NCBI GenBank assembly: GCA_026120185.1 | Contig: JANUWF010000008.1 | Span: forward strand, 3,906,001-3,970,000 | Direction: 5' to 3' | DNA length: 64,000 bases | Origin: Voacanga thouarsii | Lineage: Eukaryota > Streptophyta > Magnoliopsida > Gentianales > Apocynaceae | Shown here: positions 1 to 10,078 of the stretch, piece by piece | Layout of the letters: each line of letters starts with the position of its first letter | How positions within the stretch are numbered: position 1 is the stretch's first letter | Position numbers and translations under genes: made by a program | The notes under the pieces: generated by a model | Told to the model about the DNA's origin: nothing | Databases searched by the model: none | The model's input: only the letters and a program-made list of their open reading frames with translations

Positions 1-142
1 CTCAAATCTGCATAAATTCATCAAAAACACTTTATACAAGTAAAATGCCAAATTAGAAGGAATATTCCTAGTTATTGCAACAAATACATCTCAAAACAGT
101 ATCAAATAACTAATAAAATAATAGTGATTTTAGCCCCTATCA
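1..142 (-). mobile_element. Partial 3' LTR of Tat-type gypsy element 1
   Basis: The minus strand reads into an LTR start TGATAGGGG at 142 and matches the first ~140 bases of the complete LTR at 4848-6249 as well as those at 20234, 36674, 37624, 53102 and 55919. The rest of this LTR lies to the left of the window. Orientation agrees with gag and the PBS of the same element. Confidence 0.85.
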
Positions 143-497
143 CTTTCCGCGCAAAGATTTTTATCTCCTCAAATTCTTTATCACTACTCAAAGCTAAGCA
201 AAGTTTAAACCCATAATACAAGAGCTAGTCAGTAACTTTCTCCACATTCATCATATTCTCCATATTTAAACTAAATGAGTCAAATAATATTCAAATACCA
301 ATGCATAAGCAAGATTAATCCAAATTCTCAAATCTTGAAAAATATCTTATCCAATAAACTAATTTTTATAAAAATTCACCAAATGAATGACAAAACTCAT
401 ATCCAAGTAAGAAAAAGAATTCCAACCTTGCTAAATAATGAAAACCACAAAAAAAAATGTTAAAAAATTTATGGAAAATATTTTCGATACCTAAACT

Positions 498-524
498 CCC
501 CCCCCCCCCACACACACACACACA
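498..524. repeat. Compound (C)n(CA)n microsatellite
   Basis: A run of about 12 C residues followed by eight CA units, in the 3' untranslated part of element 1. Homologous sequence near 54230 has only a short C-rich tract, so this expanded after the copies diverged. Confidence 0.95.
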
Positions 525-864
525 TAAATGGGACATTGTCCTTAATGGAAAAAAAAATACAACAATGACAGTAAAACCAAGATGACTAAAATAAATAAAG
601 AATAGAGAATAGAGAAAAAAAAAAAAAATACTTCCATTGCGAATTAGTTCCAACATGTGTGAATCCACCACAAGGAGTAGTCATTAGAGAAGTCACAAGG
701 GTACCTATCTTTAAAAAAAACAAAAACAGAAAAACATAAATCTAGAAAAAGAAAGAAAAAGATAAAGAACTAAAAACTAAGAAAGGTCATTAAATATAAA
801 ATATAAAGAAAAAATAAAAGAAAAAGGACAGAAAATAAAATAAAATACAAGTGCAAGGAGTAAA

Positions 865-2065
865 TCAAGAGTCCTCAGACTCATCATCACCGGCGGTTCT
901 ACTCATAGAAGCACCAGTGGATTGCTGGATTAAAGTCGCCAACCTTTGTTCATGGACATCTTAATGGCGAAGGAGGTCAGCAATGGAGTCTCATAGTTGG
1001 AGGAGGATGGTTATTTGGCTCTCTAGCTAGGCTTCCACTCGTGCCTCAAAATTAGTATGAGAATGAAAACTAGTAGCATGAGTGCGAGGTCGGGTAGGCT
1101 GTTGTTGCTGCTGCTCCTCCTCCTCATCAGGGGGAAGCTCCACCATTTCTGGGTGTTGAACCTCATAAGGCTTCTTCCAATGCCTCTCTCTCTTACCATA
1201 ATGATAGCCATACTGAACCAAAGTATGCTCGGTCACTAGGTCCCGATCAGTAGTTGGCTCAACAATCTCTCCATCTAATCTCACTCTAAAGTCCCGTAGG
1301 ATACACATAATAACCAAGGGGAATTTAAGGGCCTTGGCGGATATGCCAGAGTAAACAACCTCCCACATGAACTGAATAATAATAGGGGCCTTGGCTGAAT
1401 AGGCTCACTCCTCATCATCTTATCAAGAATGTAGAGATCAAAGACCTTAGACTCATTGAAACCACTACCCTTAGGGTAAACACTGGAAGCGAAAATATAG
1501 ACTATGGCACACAATTGTGCCTTAAGATTATTATTTGAGTAGTAGCAATATTGACCTATTTACCCATTTCTCCACATATGCAAACTCGTCCTCTCAACAC
1601 TCACATCCCAAGTAAGTTCAGAAATAATCTTTTTGGTTATTATGGTCCATAGCTATCCATGGCCACGCATAAGATACTCCCAAAATCCTAGCTAATCTTG
1701 CCCTATCAAACTCAATGAGTACCCCTTTAATCATAGTAGAAATAACCTGAAGGTTGTTTTTCTTTTTATTTCGCATATTGGCATAAAACTCCCTTACTCG
1801 CACAGGACAATAAGTACCCCCAAGCCTAATGATAGGCTCCCATCCCAGTCACCTAAACATAGTGGAAAGCTCTAAGGAATTATCTAAGGAGGGCCTATAC
1901 ATCTTTTCTACTATGATTTTGTTATATTTGTAACTTTGATACTAAATTTGACAAGGTCACAGAATTGAGTAGGTTGGGTAGGTAGAGGCTTAAAAGAAGA
2001 TGTAGACGAAGATGAAACTCTAGCCCTCTTTGCCCAAGTGCCAATCCCTTAGGTCTCCTAGACAT
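865..2065 (-). pseudogene. Extra ORF of Tat element 1 (putative plant transposon-protein domain), broken
   Basis: On the minus strand an ATG at 2065 (MSRRPKG) opens a roughly 400-codon reading region that ends at a stop at 865-867. It can be followed only across several frames: a Ser-rich then Pro/Gln-rich leader, then VREFYANMR (about 1800) and FDRARLARILGV (about 1700), then LCAIVYIFASSVYPKGSGF (about 1500-1450), then [13 protein letters not shown] (about 1320), then a charged C-terminal part with a poly-Gln run and a DDESEDS end. The VREFYAN/FDRARLARILG pattern resembles the 'putative plant transposon protein' domain often found beside plant gypsy gag-pol; function unknown. There are frameshifts near 1380 and 1980 and stops near 1615 and 1530. 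A second copy, truncated but open, is at 54392-54866. Its position between gag and the 3' LTR is that of a post-pol extra ORF. Confidence 0.6.
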
Positions 2066-2299
2066 GATATAGATGTGATGATGGACAAAGGTAGTATAAA
2101 AGAAAATAGGACAACCTCAAGATCACTCCTTACAATACAATCAAACACAACCCTTAATCGTCTCACAATCACAACACCATTCAATACAACCACCACCTCA
2201 ATACAAAACACCACAAAATAACTAATAAAACACAACATAATCTCCTCCAACAAAACCTGCAAGAAATAAAGCCATTGACCAATCCCAACACGATATTAA

Positions 2300-3240
2300 T
2301 ATTCATGATCAAATCACAATGCTCAATGGCTACTAATTAGCAATGTAAAGCTCGTAATCACAATGCTAAGTTAAGCATGAATAATTATCATATATCTTGG
2401 TAAGCTCAAAATTACACACATGAGAGGCATACTCAATAGCTTCCAAAAAGATGTAAAACATGAATTGCATTAATCAAATATTATTGTCCATTATATTCCC
2501 ATACTAACTAAGTCTCAAAGAAAGTAAAAAAATTTCATTTAATCCATCCAACCAAAGATAAACTAGAATTTTCAAAACAACATTCATAGGAAAATTCCAA
2601 ATAATCAATATGAAAAATTGAACCGTAGAAAGTGCAGAAAAATCATACCACAATGATCTCCAATGTATGGGCACTAATCCTATGCAAAAAGTTTGAAGAA
2701 ATTGTGCACCAAGTGGAAGGAATGGAATATGGATTTTGTGTGAAAAGTTTGGATTTTTCTTGGTTTGAATCCAAAACTTCAAGAACAAAGTGATGATTTT
2801 ATGTTTGCAAGGTGTTTTGGAAGGTTTGAAGATGACCCGACGGTGTTTTAAAGTTGGACTCGACGATGGGTTGAGAGAAAAAAACGAGGAAGAGGGGAGT
2901 TTTTTGAAAAAAATTAGACAAGAATAGCCATTGGAGGCTTTTAGTCGATCGGGACTGGCGCCAGGTCCAAGGACTGAGCCTGGTGCTGGGCCCATTCTGT
3001 CTCGGCTCTTTGTTTTGGTCATATTGACCCAGAGCCAAGGCTAATGTTCAGGCCTAGCGCCAAGTCAGCTCTGGCCAACCAAAAATCTCTCTTTTTTAAT
3101 TTATTAATGAAAATAACAACAATTAAAACCATAAAATCACAAAGTAAATTCATTCTAAAAATTAAAAGACACAAAAATGAATGAAAATACACAAAAATTA
3201 ATGAAATGTCGAAAAAACCTAAGCAGTAAAAATCATCATT
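2300..3240 (-). other. Pol-replacing non-coding stretch with GC-rich dyad motifs
   Basis: This stretch occupies the place where protease to integrase should be in element 1, and no pol motif is found in any frame. It is AT-rich except for 2945-3065, where GC-rich words such as ggactggcgccaggtcc, gagcctggtgctgggccc and ggcctagcgcca lie in a row. They resemble the dyad cluster found in U3 of the Tat LTRs (5935-6090, 52715-52935, 61303-61440). The surrounding sequence is not otherwise LTR-like. Confidence 0.6.
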
Positions 3241-3244
3241 TTCT

Positions 3245-4620
3245 ATGGTTTTGATCATGTGGATTAGTCTCAATATTTCTCGGAAGGGATCCCACTTGAT
3301 GATCTTGAAAGAGTTTAGCCAATTATCCAATTTGATTCTCAAGGTTGCGCATAGACGCCTCCAAATTTTTCGTGGTTGCATCCACTCCTTGAAACTGTGT
3401 CTCCATACCACTTACCAATTAGTTAATCAACTCCTCCAGTGATTGCTTAGTCGGTGGTGCATTGTAAGGCAAGAGAGGTTGAGTAATTTGATTCCCAAAA
3501 TTAGAAGAAGCCTTCCTAGATTAGTTTTAGTTGTTCCAGGAAAAGTTAAGATTATTCCTCCAATCAGGGTTGTAAGTGGTGTTGCAGGGATTATTACCAT
3601 GTTGTCCATTGCTCATAAACACAGCTTGTTCTAATGACTCTTGTGATGACCCCCTATTTTGGCACTCATGATTTTGATGCCCTTCCCCACAAAAGTCACA
3701 ACTTACACTCATTACCTGTCTTTGGGAAGAAGACATCACCATTTGCTCCATCTTTTGTGTCAGTACCTCCACCTTGGCCTCCAAAGCTGCCATTGCATCC
3801 ATCTTGTGCACATCATGAATTCGAGCTTTTGACCGTGAACTACACCAAGCATAATTATTCATCACAAGATTTTCAATTAAATTAACTACCTCATCTGGGG
3901 TTTTGGAATTAATAGAACCTCCTATAGATGCATCAACCAATTGCCTTGTAGCAAAACTTAAGCCACAATGAAAGATTTGCATTTGCATACCTAGCTCGAA
4001 CCTATGATTATGATACTTTCTAAGCATCTCCTTGAACCTCTCCCAACACTCATAAAGATTCTCAGTTTTGAATTGTTGAAAGGCAAAAATATCAGTCCTA
4101 AGCTTGGATGTTCTAGTTGGGAAAAATATTTTGCTAAGAATTTTTCCACCAAAACATTCCAAGTGGTGATGGATCCGGCTGGAAAAGATTTTAACCAAGA
4201 TTTTTCCCTATTTCTCAAAGAAAAGGGGAAAAACCTTAGTTTGATAACATCTTCAGAAACACCATTCATTTTAAAAGTGTCATGGATTTCTAAAAAGCTC
4301 GCAAGATAGGCATTAGGATTTTTCTCAGGTTGCCCATCAAATTGCACCATGTTTTGGATCATTTGGATTATGTTGGGCTTTATTTCAAAGTTATTAGCCT
4401 TTATCCTAGGTCATGTAATACTCGAGCATGTACCTAAGATTGAAGGTTTCACAAAATCGTCCATAGTTCTCATGTTATTACCACCATTACCACTATTGTT
4501 GGGTTGATTAACCTCTATGTTGTTTCTTACCCTTTGTCTAACCACCATTCGAATCCTTGTTAATGTCCTCTCGATCTCCAGATCAAGATCTATTATATCA
4601 CCTTTAGATCGTTGGGTCAA
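3245..4620 (-). pseudogene. gag: Gag of Tat/Athila-type gypsy retrotransposon, frameshifted
   Basis: Sense runs from 4620 down to about 3245. Visible parts in order: RTMDDFVKPSILG (N-terminal, about 4460), MVQFDGQPEKNPNAYLASF (about 4330), KLRFFPFSLRNREKSWL and GSITTWNVLVEKFLAKYF (retrotransposon gag core, about 4240-4130), ENLYECWERFKEMLRKY (about 4050), then VDASIGGSINSKTPDE and a CCHC zinc knuckle CDFCGEGHQNHEC at about 3700-3660. A tail near 3400-3280 recalls the Gln-rich tether before protease in this lineage. Gag packages the element RNA. The reading frame changes near 4100-4000 and again before 3400, so no single protein can be made. It lies directly downstream of the PBS, as expected. 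Confidence 0.9.
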
Positions 4621-4824
4621 AAACTAAGGGCTAGTCAAATGAATTTACAAGTTAGTGAATGGGCTAGTCAAATTATAATATAGTGAAATTAGGAAATTAA
4701 AGTTATATAATCAACAAAATATGACACCGATTCATACAAGGAACATATATACATATTCACATATTTATATATAGACATATAAACATAGTTAAATCAATGA
4801 AATTCAAGCTTTCATGATACTGTT

Positions 4825-4841
4825 CCCCGACAACGTCGCCA
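4825..4841 (-). other. Primer binding site for tRNA-Asp, element 1
   Basis: The minus strand reads tggcgacgttgtcgggg, a 15/17 match to the complement of the plant tRNA-Asp 3' end (TGGCGCCGTTGCCGGGG). It lies six bases downstream of the LTR end ATCA. This PBS type is characteristic of Tat/Athila elements and fixes orientation and lineage. Confidence 0.9.
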
Positions 4842-4847
4842 ACAACT

Positions 4848-6249
4848 TGATGTATAAATTTTGGGTGTATAAAAATCATTAAATTGAAATCCATCCCTTA
4901 GCCAAGTTTTAATTAAAACATTAATTTCAAAATACACATACGAGCAAGTATATCATCCCAAGCACAGCATAGGGAATTATCGATCCTCAAAGGAACAAGT
5001 ACACACTAATCACTTTTCATTCATTGTTTAACCAAGCCAATAAAATGATAAAATAATAAAAAGGAAAAATAAGTAAAATATACATATATAACTCAAGGAT
5101 GCAATTTCATGTAATTAGACAATTCTCTTGAAAACACAATACTGAATTAATTAGCTAGCATTCATCACAATCAATTGTCATCTTAGCATCATGAAGGAAC
5201 TTAAGTAAAATTCAATTGTTTCCCAAGTCATGAACTTACTTATGTAGTCTCCACTTCTTTTGGAATGCATGGAACCACTATTTCTTGATTAATTTAGTAG
5301 ATTTCCTAACCAAATGAAAGCAATCAAAAGATGCATTAAATTTATATGTCATAAACAAGAAATTAGCCAATAACCCTATACTCTAGGTGAAATCAACCAA
5401 TCTTTAATTACTCTAGTTCTTTAATCATAACTTTATTTCCCAAGTCTAGTGAGATTTAACAAATATGAAATCAATACAATGGACTTCTAACATCATTTTT
5501 CAAGTCAATTTGAAGATAACGCATTAATAACCAATGATAACAAGTAATCAAATATCAAGGATAACAATAGATTGATCAAAATCCCAATTAACTCAAAATC
5601 ATAATCTCCAAAATAATATCCAATTACAATCAAAATATTAAGCACATCATTGTTCTAGAAAAGTAAACAACGGATAAAAGATAGAACTTATAGACAAGCC
5701 ATTTTTCTTCTCTTGAAAATCTCATTTGAATAATGCTTCTTTAAGTGGTGAGTTTGTCTTTGAATAATAAGTAACTACTTTGGATCCTTGAATTCACACA
5801 ATTGTCTTGAGTTTTTCTTGTTTAAATAGGCTTCTTTGATGCTAAAATTTGTTACTTAATAAGTCTTGACCGAGTAGGATTCGAAAAATACCAAAATCCT
5901 TTGAAAGAAACCAAATTTGTGCACATCATTCGCGTGTCTAGATCGGACCTGGTGCCGGGTCCAGTCGACCCACTTAGCATTAGGTGTGTTCTGCTTTTCT
6001 CCTAAAAGTTGCTTTGTTTTCACTATTTTTTCAAATTGGGCCTGGTGCAATGGCCGGGCCTGGTGCTAGGTGCAATATGTAAATTTTACCTTTTTGCTCG
6101 AAATTAACACAATTCTGCACAAATTTATCAAAAACACTTTTCACAAGCAACATATCAAATAGAAAGGAATATGCCTAGTTATTGCATCAAAAGTATATCA
6201 AATTAACCTTAAATAACTAGGAAAATAGTGATGAATTTAACCCCTGTCA
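4848..6249 (-). mobile_element. Complete 5' LTR of Tat-type element 1
   Basis: Sense starts at 6249 with TGACAGGGG and ends at 4848 with TACATCA, 1402 bp, followed by the tRNA-Asp PBS. A TATA-like TATTTAAA lies on the minus strand near 5823-5832. The U5 half (4850-5700) shares long blocks with 10080-11000, 15871-16500, 20600-21598 and 61600-62482. The GC-rich cluster at 5935-6090 lies just upstream of the TATA box. Confidence 0.9.
5935..6090 (-). promoter_or_regulatory. GC-rich dyad cluster in U3 of Tat LTR
   Basis: Three related dyad-like words occur in about 150 bases of otherwise AT-rich sequence: ggacctggtgccgggtcc at 5946, gggcctggtgcaatgg at about 6046, and gggcctggtgctaggtgc at about 6057. 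They lie roughly 110-260 bases upstream of the TATA-like box. An equivalent cluster with different words sits in the same place in every Tat LTR of the window. The role as an enhancer or protein-binding module is inference. Confidence 0.55.
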
Positions 6250-6368
6250 CAAGTCTTGTCTTTTATCTTCTTCTCTTAATTTCTCTTTCTATCTAGCTAC
6301 TAAAATCTCAAATTGTTCAATCTCCTCCAACTTTTGGTTTAGAAAAGTTGAAATTTTAGTTTCTTCTT

Positions 6369-7275
6369 TTAGCTTCTCCTCTTTTCCACATTCTTCTTAC
6401 TTATCATTCTTAACCTTTTCTTTTTGAAGTTCTTCAAGGTCACGGTCTCCATATTGGGTTTGAATCTTTTCTTTTTCTTTTCTTCACTTTCTTGTAACTC
6501 ATTTTTTGCATTATTTCCATTTTCTTGCTTACCTTTTTCTCCAAGCATCAACCTTTGGTGTTTATCAAAATGTTCTATCATACTTCGAAGGTCTTTGCAA
6601 ATCTTACAACATTCAAGTTTAAGTTTGCTATACAACTTAGGACATTGGAGTGGAATGAGTACATAATCCCCACAATGTCTACAAACAATATTTTCACTAT
6701 TCTTTTTGTTGCACTTTATTTGTATAAGTTTGAGATTCTCTCGTACTCTTTGGCTATACATTTAGGATATTCACTTGAAGCCTGATCATTTCCATAGCAA
6801 TAAGAGTATCTGTAATTTGCCTTCTCCTTAAGCCACTTTTTGAAAACTATTGTACTTCACTCATTCCTCTTGCGCTTAAGCTTCCAGGACGTTTGTAGAT
6901 TGAGTGATCAAAGCTCATACATGTTTTGCACTCATACTCCCTCAATTTCTTTTGCACCCTACTTTTTTGATATTTTTTAGGTCATCCTACACAAACTCCC
7001 CCATTCTAATAATTTTTACTCTCATATTTTTCCTCTTTATATTCCCAATGCTCTTCATCAAATCTACTATATTCTTCCTTATTTGAACAAGGTTCTTCAT
7101 AGTTTTCACTTATTCTACCCCAAACCTCCTTAAGACTCAAGCTATCATATTCTTTTTCGTACCCCCAATAACTTTCCTTATATCTACCATAATTTCTTCC
7201 ACTTGTGTTTGGCCCTTCATCATAGCCATTCCTTCTACTTTGCTCCCTCTTAGGATATTGATTCTAACTAGCCAT
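6369..7275 (-). pseudogene. Decayed ORF of unknown family with Cys/His-rich C-terminal part
   Basis: The minus strand from an ATG at about 7275 reads MAS, stop, NQYPKREQSRRNGYDEGPNT, then a Tyr/Glu-rich stretch (RYKESYWGYEKEYDSLSLKE). It continues in one frame with about five stops to 6780, and then opens for 130 codons to 6369. The open part has CRHCGDY, then CPKLY, CCKICKDL and a following HFDKH, a possible zinc-binding cluster, and ends Lys-rich. I do not recognise a named domain. The N-terminal style is that of gag-like leader proteins of plant LTR elements. A host gene is unlikely given the stops and surroundings. Confidence 0.45.
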
Positions 7276-8279
7276 GATGTATTCTTTTACAAGTTGTACA
7301 AATTTGAGTAGAAAACACACGATATGTTTCTCACTTCATTCCTTCACGTGTTTAACACTCAATTTTAATTGTCACTCTTTACTCGTATTTACATTCTTCT
7401 TTAGCTTTTACAATAATGGACTTACTCACTTGCCTTTTTTCAAACTCTCATTTTTTTTTTCACTCAAGTTCTTCTAAATTCTTTACAAATTAATGATTTA
7501 ACCTTACTATTTAAGATTAAGTAAATTCCAAGGGTTAAAAAGAAGTTGTTCCTAGAGATAATTTATCAAACACTTGGTACACAACAAAGATGAGACACAA
7601 TCAATAAGAATGCTTAGTAGATAGTTGCCATAAAAACTCAAGAATTCTTCAAGGAAGAAGTATAGTGTTAGCTACTAGGTAAAACTTTACAAGGAATAAA
7701 GTTTACAAGACAACAAGAAATAGGACTCTAAGATAGATAATAATCAACCAATCCTAAATTATGTATTTCAAAGGAAATTTAAATTCTAGAACTTCAACAT
7801 ACCAACCACAAGAAATATTCTTGTTTGAATTCTAATGCAAGAGTCAATTTAAGGACAAATCACTTCAAAGAATTAGGAAATGATAGGAATCGGCCTAGAA
7901 AAATGGAACCATCCAAAAAAAGGGGGAAGCAAGGCCAAGATATTAGCTCATGCTTCCTTAGGCAAAAAAAAAAAAAAAAGATTCAAGAGGATTCAAAGAG
8001 ACTTCCAAGGTAACAAAGGTTACAGGCCAAGAGACAAGAGGAATGTTAAGAAATAGGTGACTAAAAGAACATCTAAAGGAGCCAATTATAACCTTAAATT
8101 CATATGGATGACCAAACAAATACATGGGAGCACATTAGGGATCAAATGAGTACCATTTGAGAAAAGAACAAGCAGGTGAAGCCAAGCAACGCTGCTAGGA
8201 TTGACATACAAAGCGATGCTATCTACTCTCAAAAACTAAGTAGAAGACTTGTATGGCTTGATGCTTGGGCATGCATCAA
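7276..8279. other. No gene; purine-rich LTR-flank-like sequence
   Basis: No convincing reading frame was found. 7800-8200 is purine-rich and resembles 18050-18230 (both have gaagccaagg-like words, then a variable GC-richer segment), suggesting an LTR or U3 relationship. There is a poly(A) tract at 7964-7979. Confidence 0.4.
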
Positions 8280-8760
8280 GTCGTGCTAGAGTGCCATAAT
8301 TAGTTTGGCAGGGTCTTGCCTCGTGACTTGCATGGCTATGCTCTTTTCGATCAACTTTGTTTTGTTTTTATTGTTTTGATTTACTTTGTTTTGGTCTTGT
8401 TTTAATTTGAATAGCTTGTATTAAGTTTTAAGGTCTCAAAACTTATTCAAGGGCCACTTAATAGCTAAGGTTAGCTTGCTAATTAGCTAGGCCAAGTGTG
8501 CATGCAAATATACTATTACAACTCTTGTAAGAAGAACTTTTAACATTCTGAAGAATTGATAGATCTTTTGAGATCAAAATTGAGGGTGATCCTCTTGGTA
8601 TCTTTCTCCTAGAAAATCAAGACAAATAATATGATTTAGTCCTGCTATTAAATTAGTGTCTAAACTACAACAAATAATCAAAGTCTTCTTCTCTAATTTG
8701 GATGTTAGATTGCTTAGTTCTTTGAATGTTTCTGTTAGAATTAAGTTTTGGTACCTTGAA
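8280..8760 (+). repeat. LTR-like block X, copy 1
   Basis: This block is repeated in the same direction about 830 bases downstream (9105-9560). Shared words include gatcaactttgttttgtttt, gttagcttgctaattagct, ttacaactcttgtaagaag and aacttttaacatt. The arrangement (A-less promoter position, then a 5'-UTR-like stretch) suggests the U3/R part of an LTR on the plus strand. No family was assigned. Confidence 0.6.
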
Positions 8761-9104
8761 ATTAATATCCTTAGAATTCTAATCGCCTTGGTAGGATTAG
8801 AGTTTTAAGGTGCTGAGGGAGACAAGATTAACTAATTTAAGGATATTAGTTGCCTTACTCTTCTAGGGTTCTTGGGTTGTGGATTTAGTAGGATTTTGGG
8901 CAACCAATTTCCATCATTTGTTACTATATTTTTGTGTTCAGACTTCACCACGAATTTAAGTTATTATTGAATTTGTTTTAGGCCTTGAAATATCATTCTC
9001 AAGCGGGTTTAATTTGCATGTTTAAGAGGCTAATTGTGCATTCATCTTGTTGAATATTTAGGAGCTAACATTTTTCAAAATTTGGAGCAATCTTTCTAAT
9101 CCAT

Positions 9105-9560
9105 GCATCACGCTGTGGTGGAGTGCTAGAATTAGCCTACCAGGGTCATACCTTATGACCTGCATGGTTGTGCCATTTGCAATCAACTTTGTTTTGTTTT
9201 TATTATTTTGGTTTTACTTTATTTTGGTTTTATTTAAATTTATATGGTTCATATTAAGTTTTAAGGCCTGAAAACTTGTTTAAGGACCACTTAATCGATA
9301 GGATTAGCTTGCTAATTAGCTTTGGCATGTGTGACTATAAATATGGTATTACAACTCTTGTAAGAAGAACTTTTAACATTATGAATAATTGAGATTTTTT
9401 TGTTTTTAATATTAAACTTGAGGTTATCCTATTGGGCTCATTCCATATAAAATCAAGACCAATCAAATGATTTTGTCCCATTTTTGAGTTAGTCTCGAAA
9501 CAACAACGCACAACCCAAATCTTATTCTCTAATTCGAGTACTAAGGTTGCTAAATTCTTA
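9105..9560 (+). repeat. LTR-like block X, copy 2, with TATA box
   Basis: Second copy of block X. It keeps a clean TATAAATAT at 9336-9344 where copy 1 has a degraded version (about 8500). Copy 1 and copy 2 are separated by about 350 bases of unrelated sequence, so this is a nested or segmental duplication rather than a pure tandem repeat. Confidence 0.6.
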
Positions 9561-10078
9561 TATGTATGTTTGGGGTCTTTTCCAAGTGAATTTTGTGGAT
9601 TAATTTGATGTGAAACTTAAGAATATAATTGAAGATCAAAATAGAGATTAATGAAGAATTGTATAGGACAGACCAAAACCCTATTAAAAGTCTACAATCC
9701 TAGGACAATAAAGGCACCTAAAACTTTAGATCTGTTTGATTAATCTTTCAAATTCAATACCCAAGATCCCCTAATTCATTAAGGCTAAATAAAATCCAAT
9801 ACAATCCCAACTTATATACAAAAGTCTAAAAAATAAAACACTTCAAACATTCGAACAATAGAAATATAAAATGTCGCATATGATCAAAAGAATCGTCTGA
9901 GATAAATCTCAGTAATTTTGATGTGTTCTCATGTCTCAATTTTTGAATAAATTTGTAAATCATGAAACATAATGAGCTTGAAATATTTTTGAATAATAAA
10001 AATTGCCTTCTTACTTTTCCTTAATCAAACTCTTGGGAGAATCTCACAATAGTTTATCTTTAAGGAATATGCTGACTA
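9561..10078. other. No feature seen
   Basis: AT-rich sequence without an ORF, known LTR homology or structured repeat that I can detect. Confidence 0.4.

Larger units (their letters stand above)
143..4847 (-). mobile_element. Internal region of Tat-type gypsy element 1, pol missing
   Basis: Bounded by the 3' LTR (1-142) and the 5' LTR (4848-6249), both on the minus strand. In sense order it has a tRNA-Asp-type PBS, a degenerate gag (4620 to 3245), about 1.2 kb without recognisable protease, RT, RNase H or integrase, an extra ORF (2065 to 865) and a 3' UTR. The length of 4.7 kb is far too short for a Tat/Athila element with pol. I infer a non-autonomous derivative or a large internal deletion. 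The short stretch before the 3' LTR does not keep the G-rich polypurine tract seen at 53103-53120. Confidence 0.75.

Noticed and set aside
366..671. 101-codon minus-strand ORF
   Set aside because: Driven by Phe- and Gly-rich translation of homopolymer and CA repeats; the equivalent part of element 2 is not open.
2504..3022. 172-codon minus-strand ORF between gag and the extra ORF
   Set aside because: Low-complexity Ser/Phe/Lys-rich translation without motif; it lies in the pol-less stretch and looks like chance.
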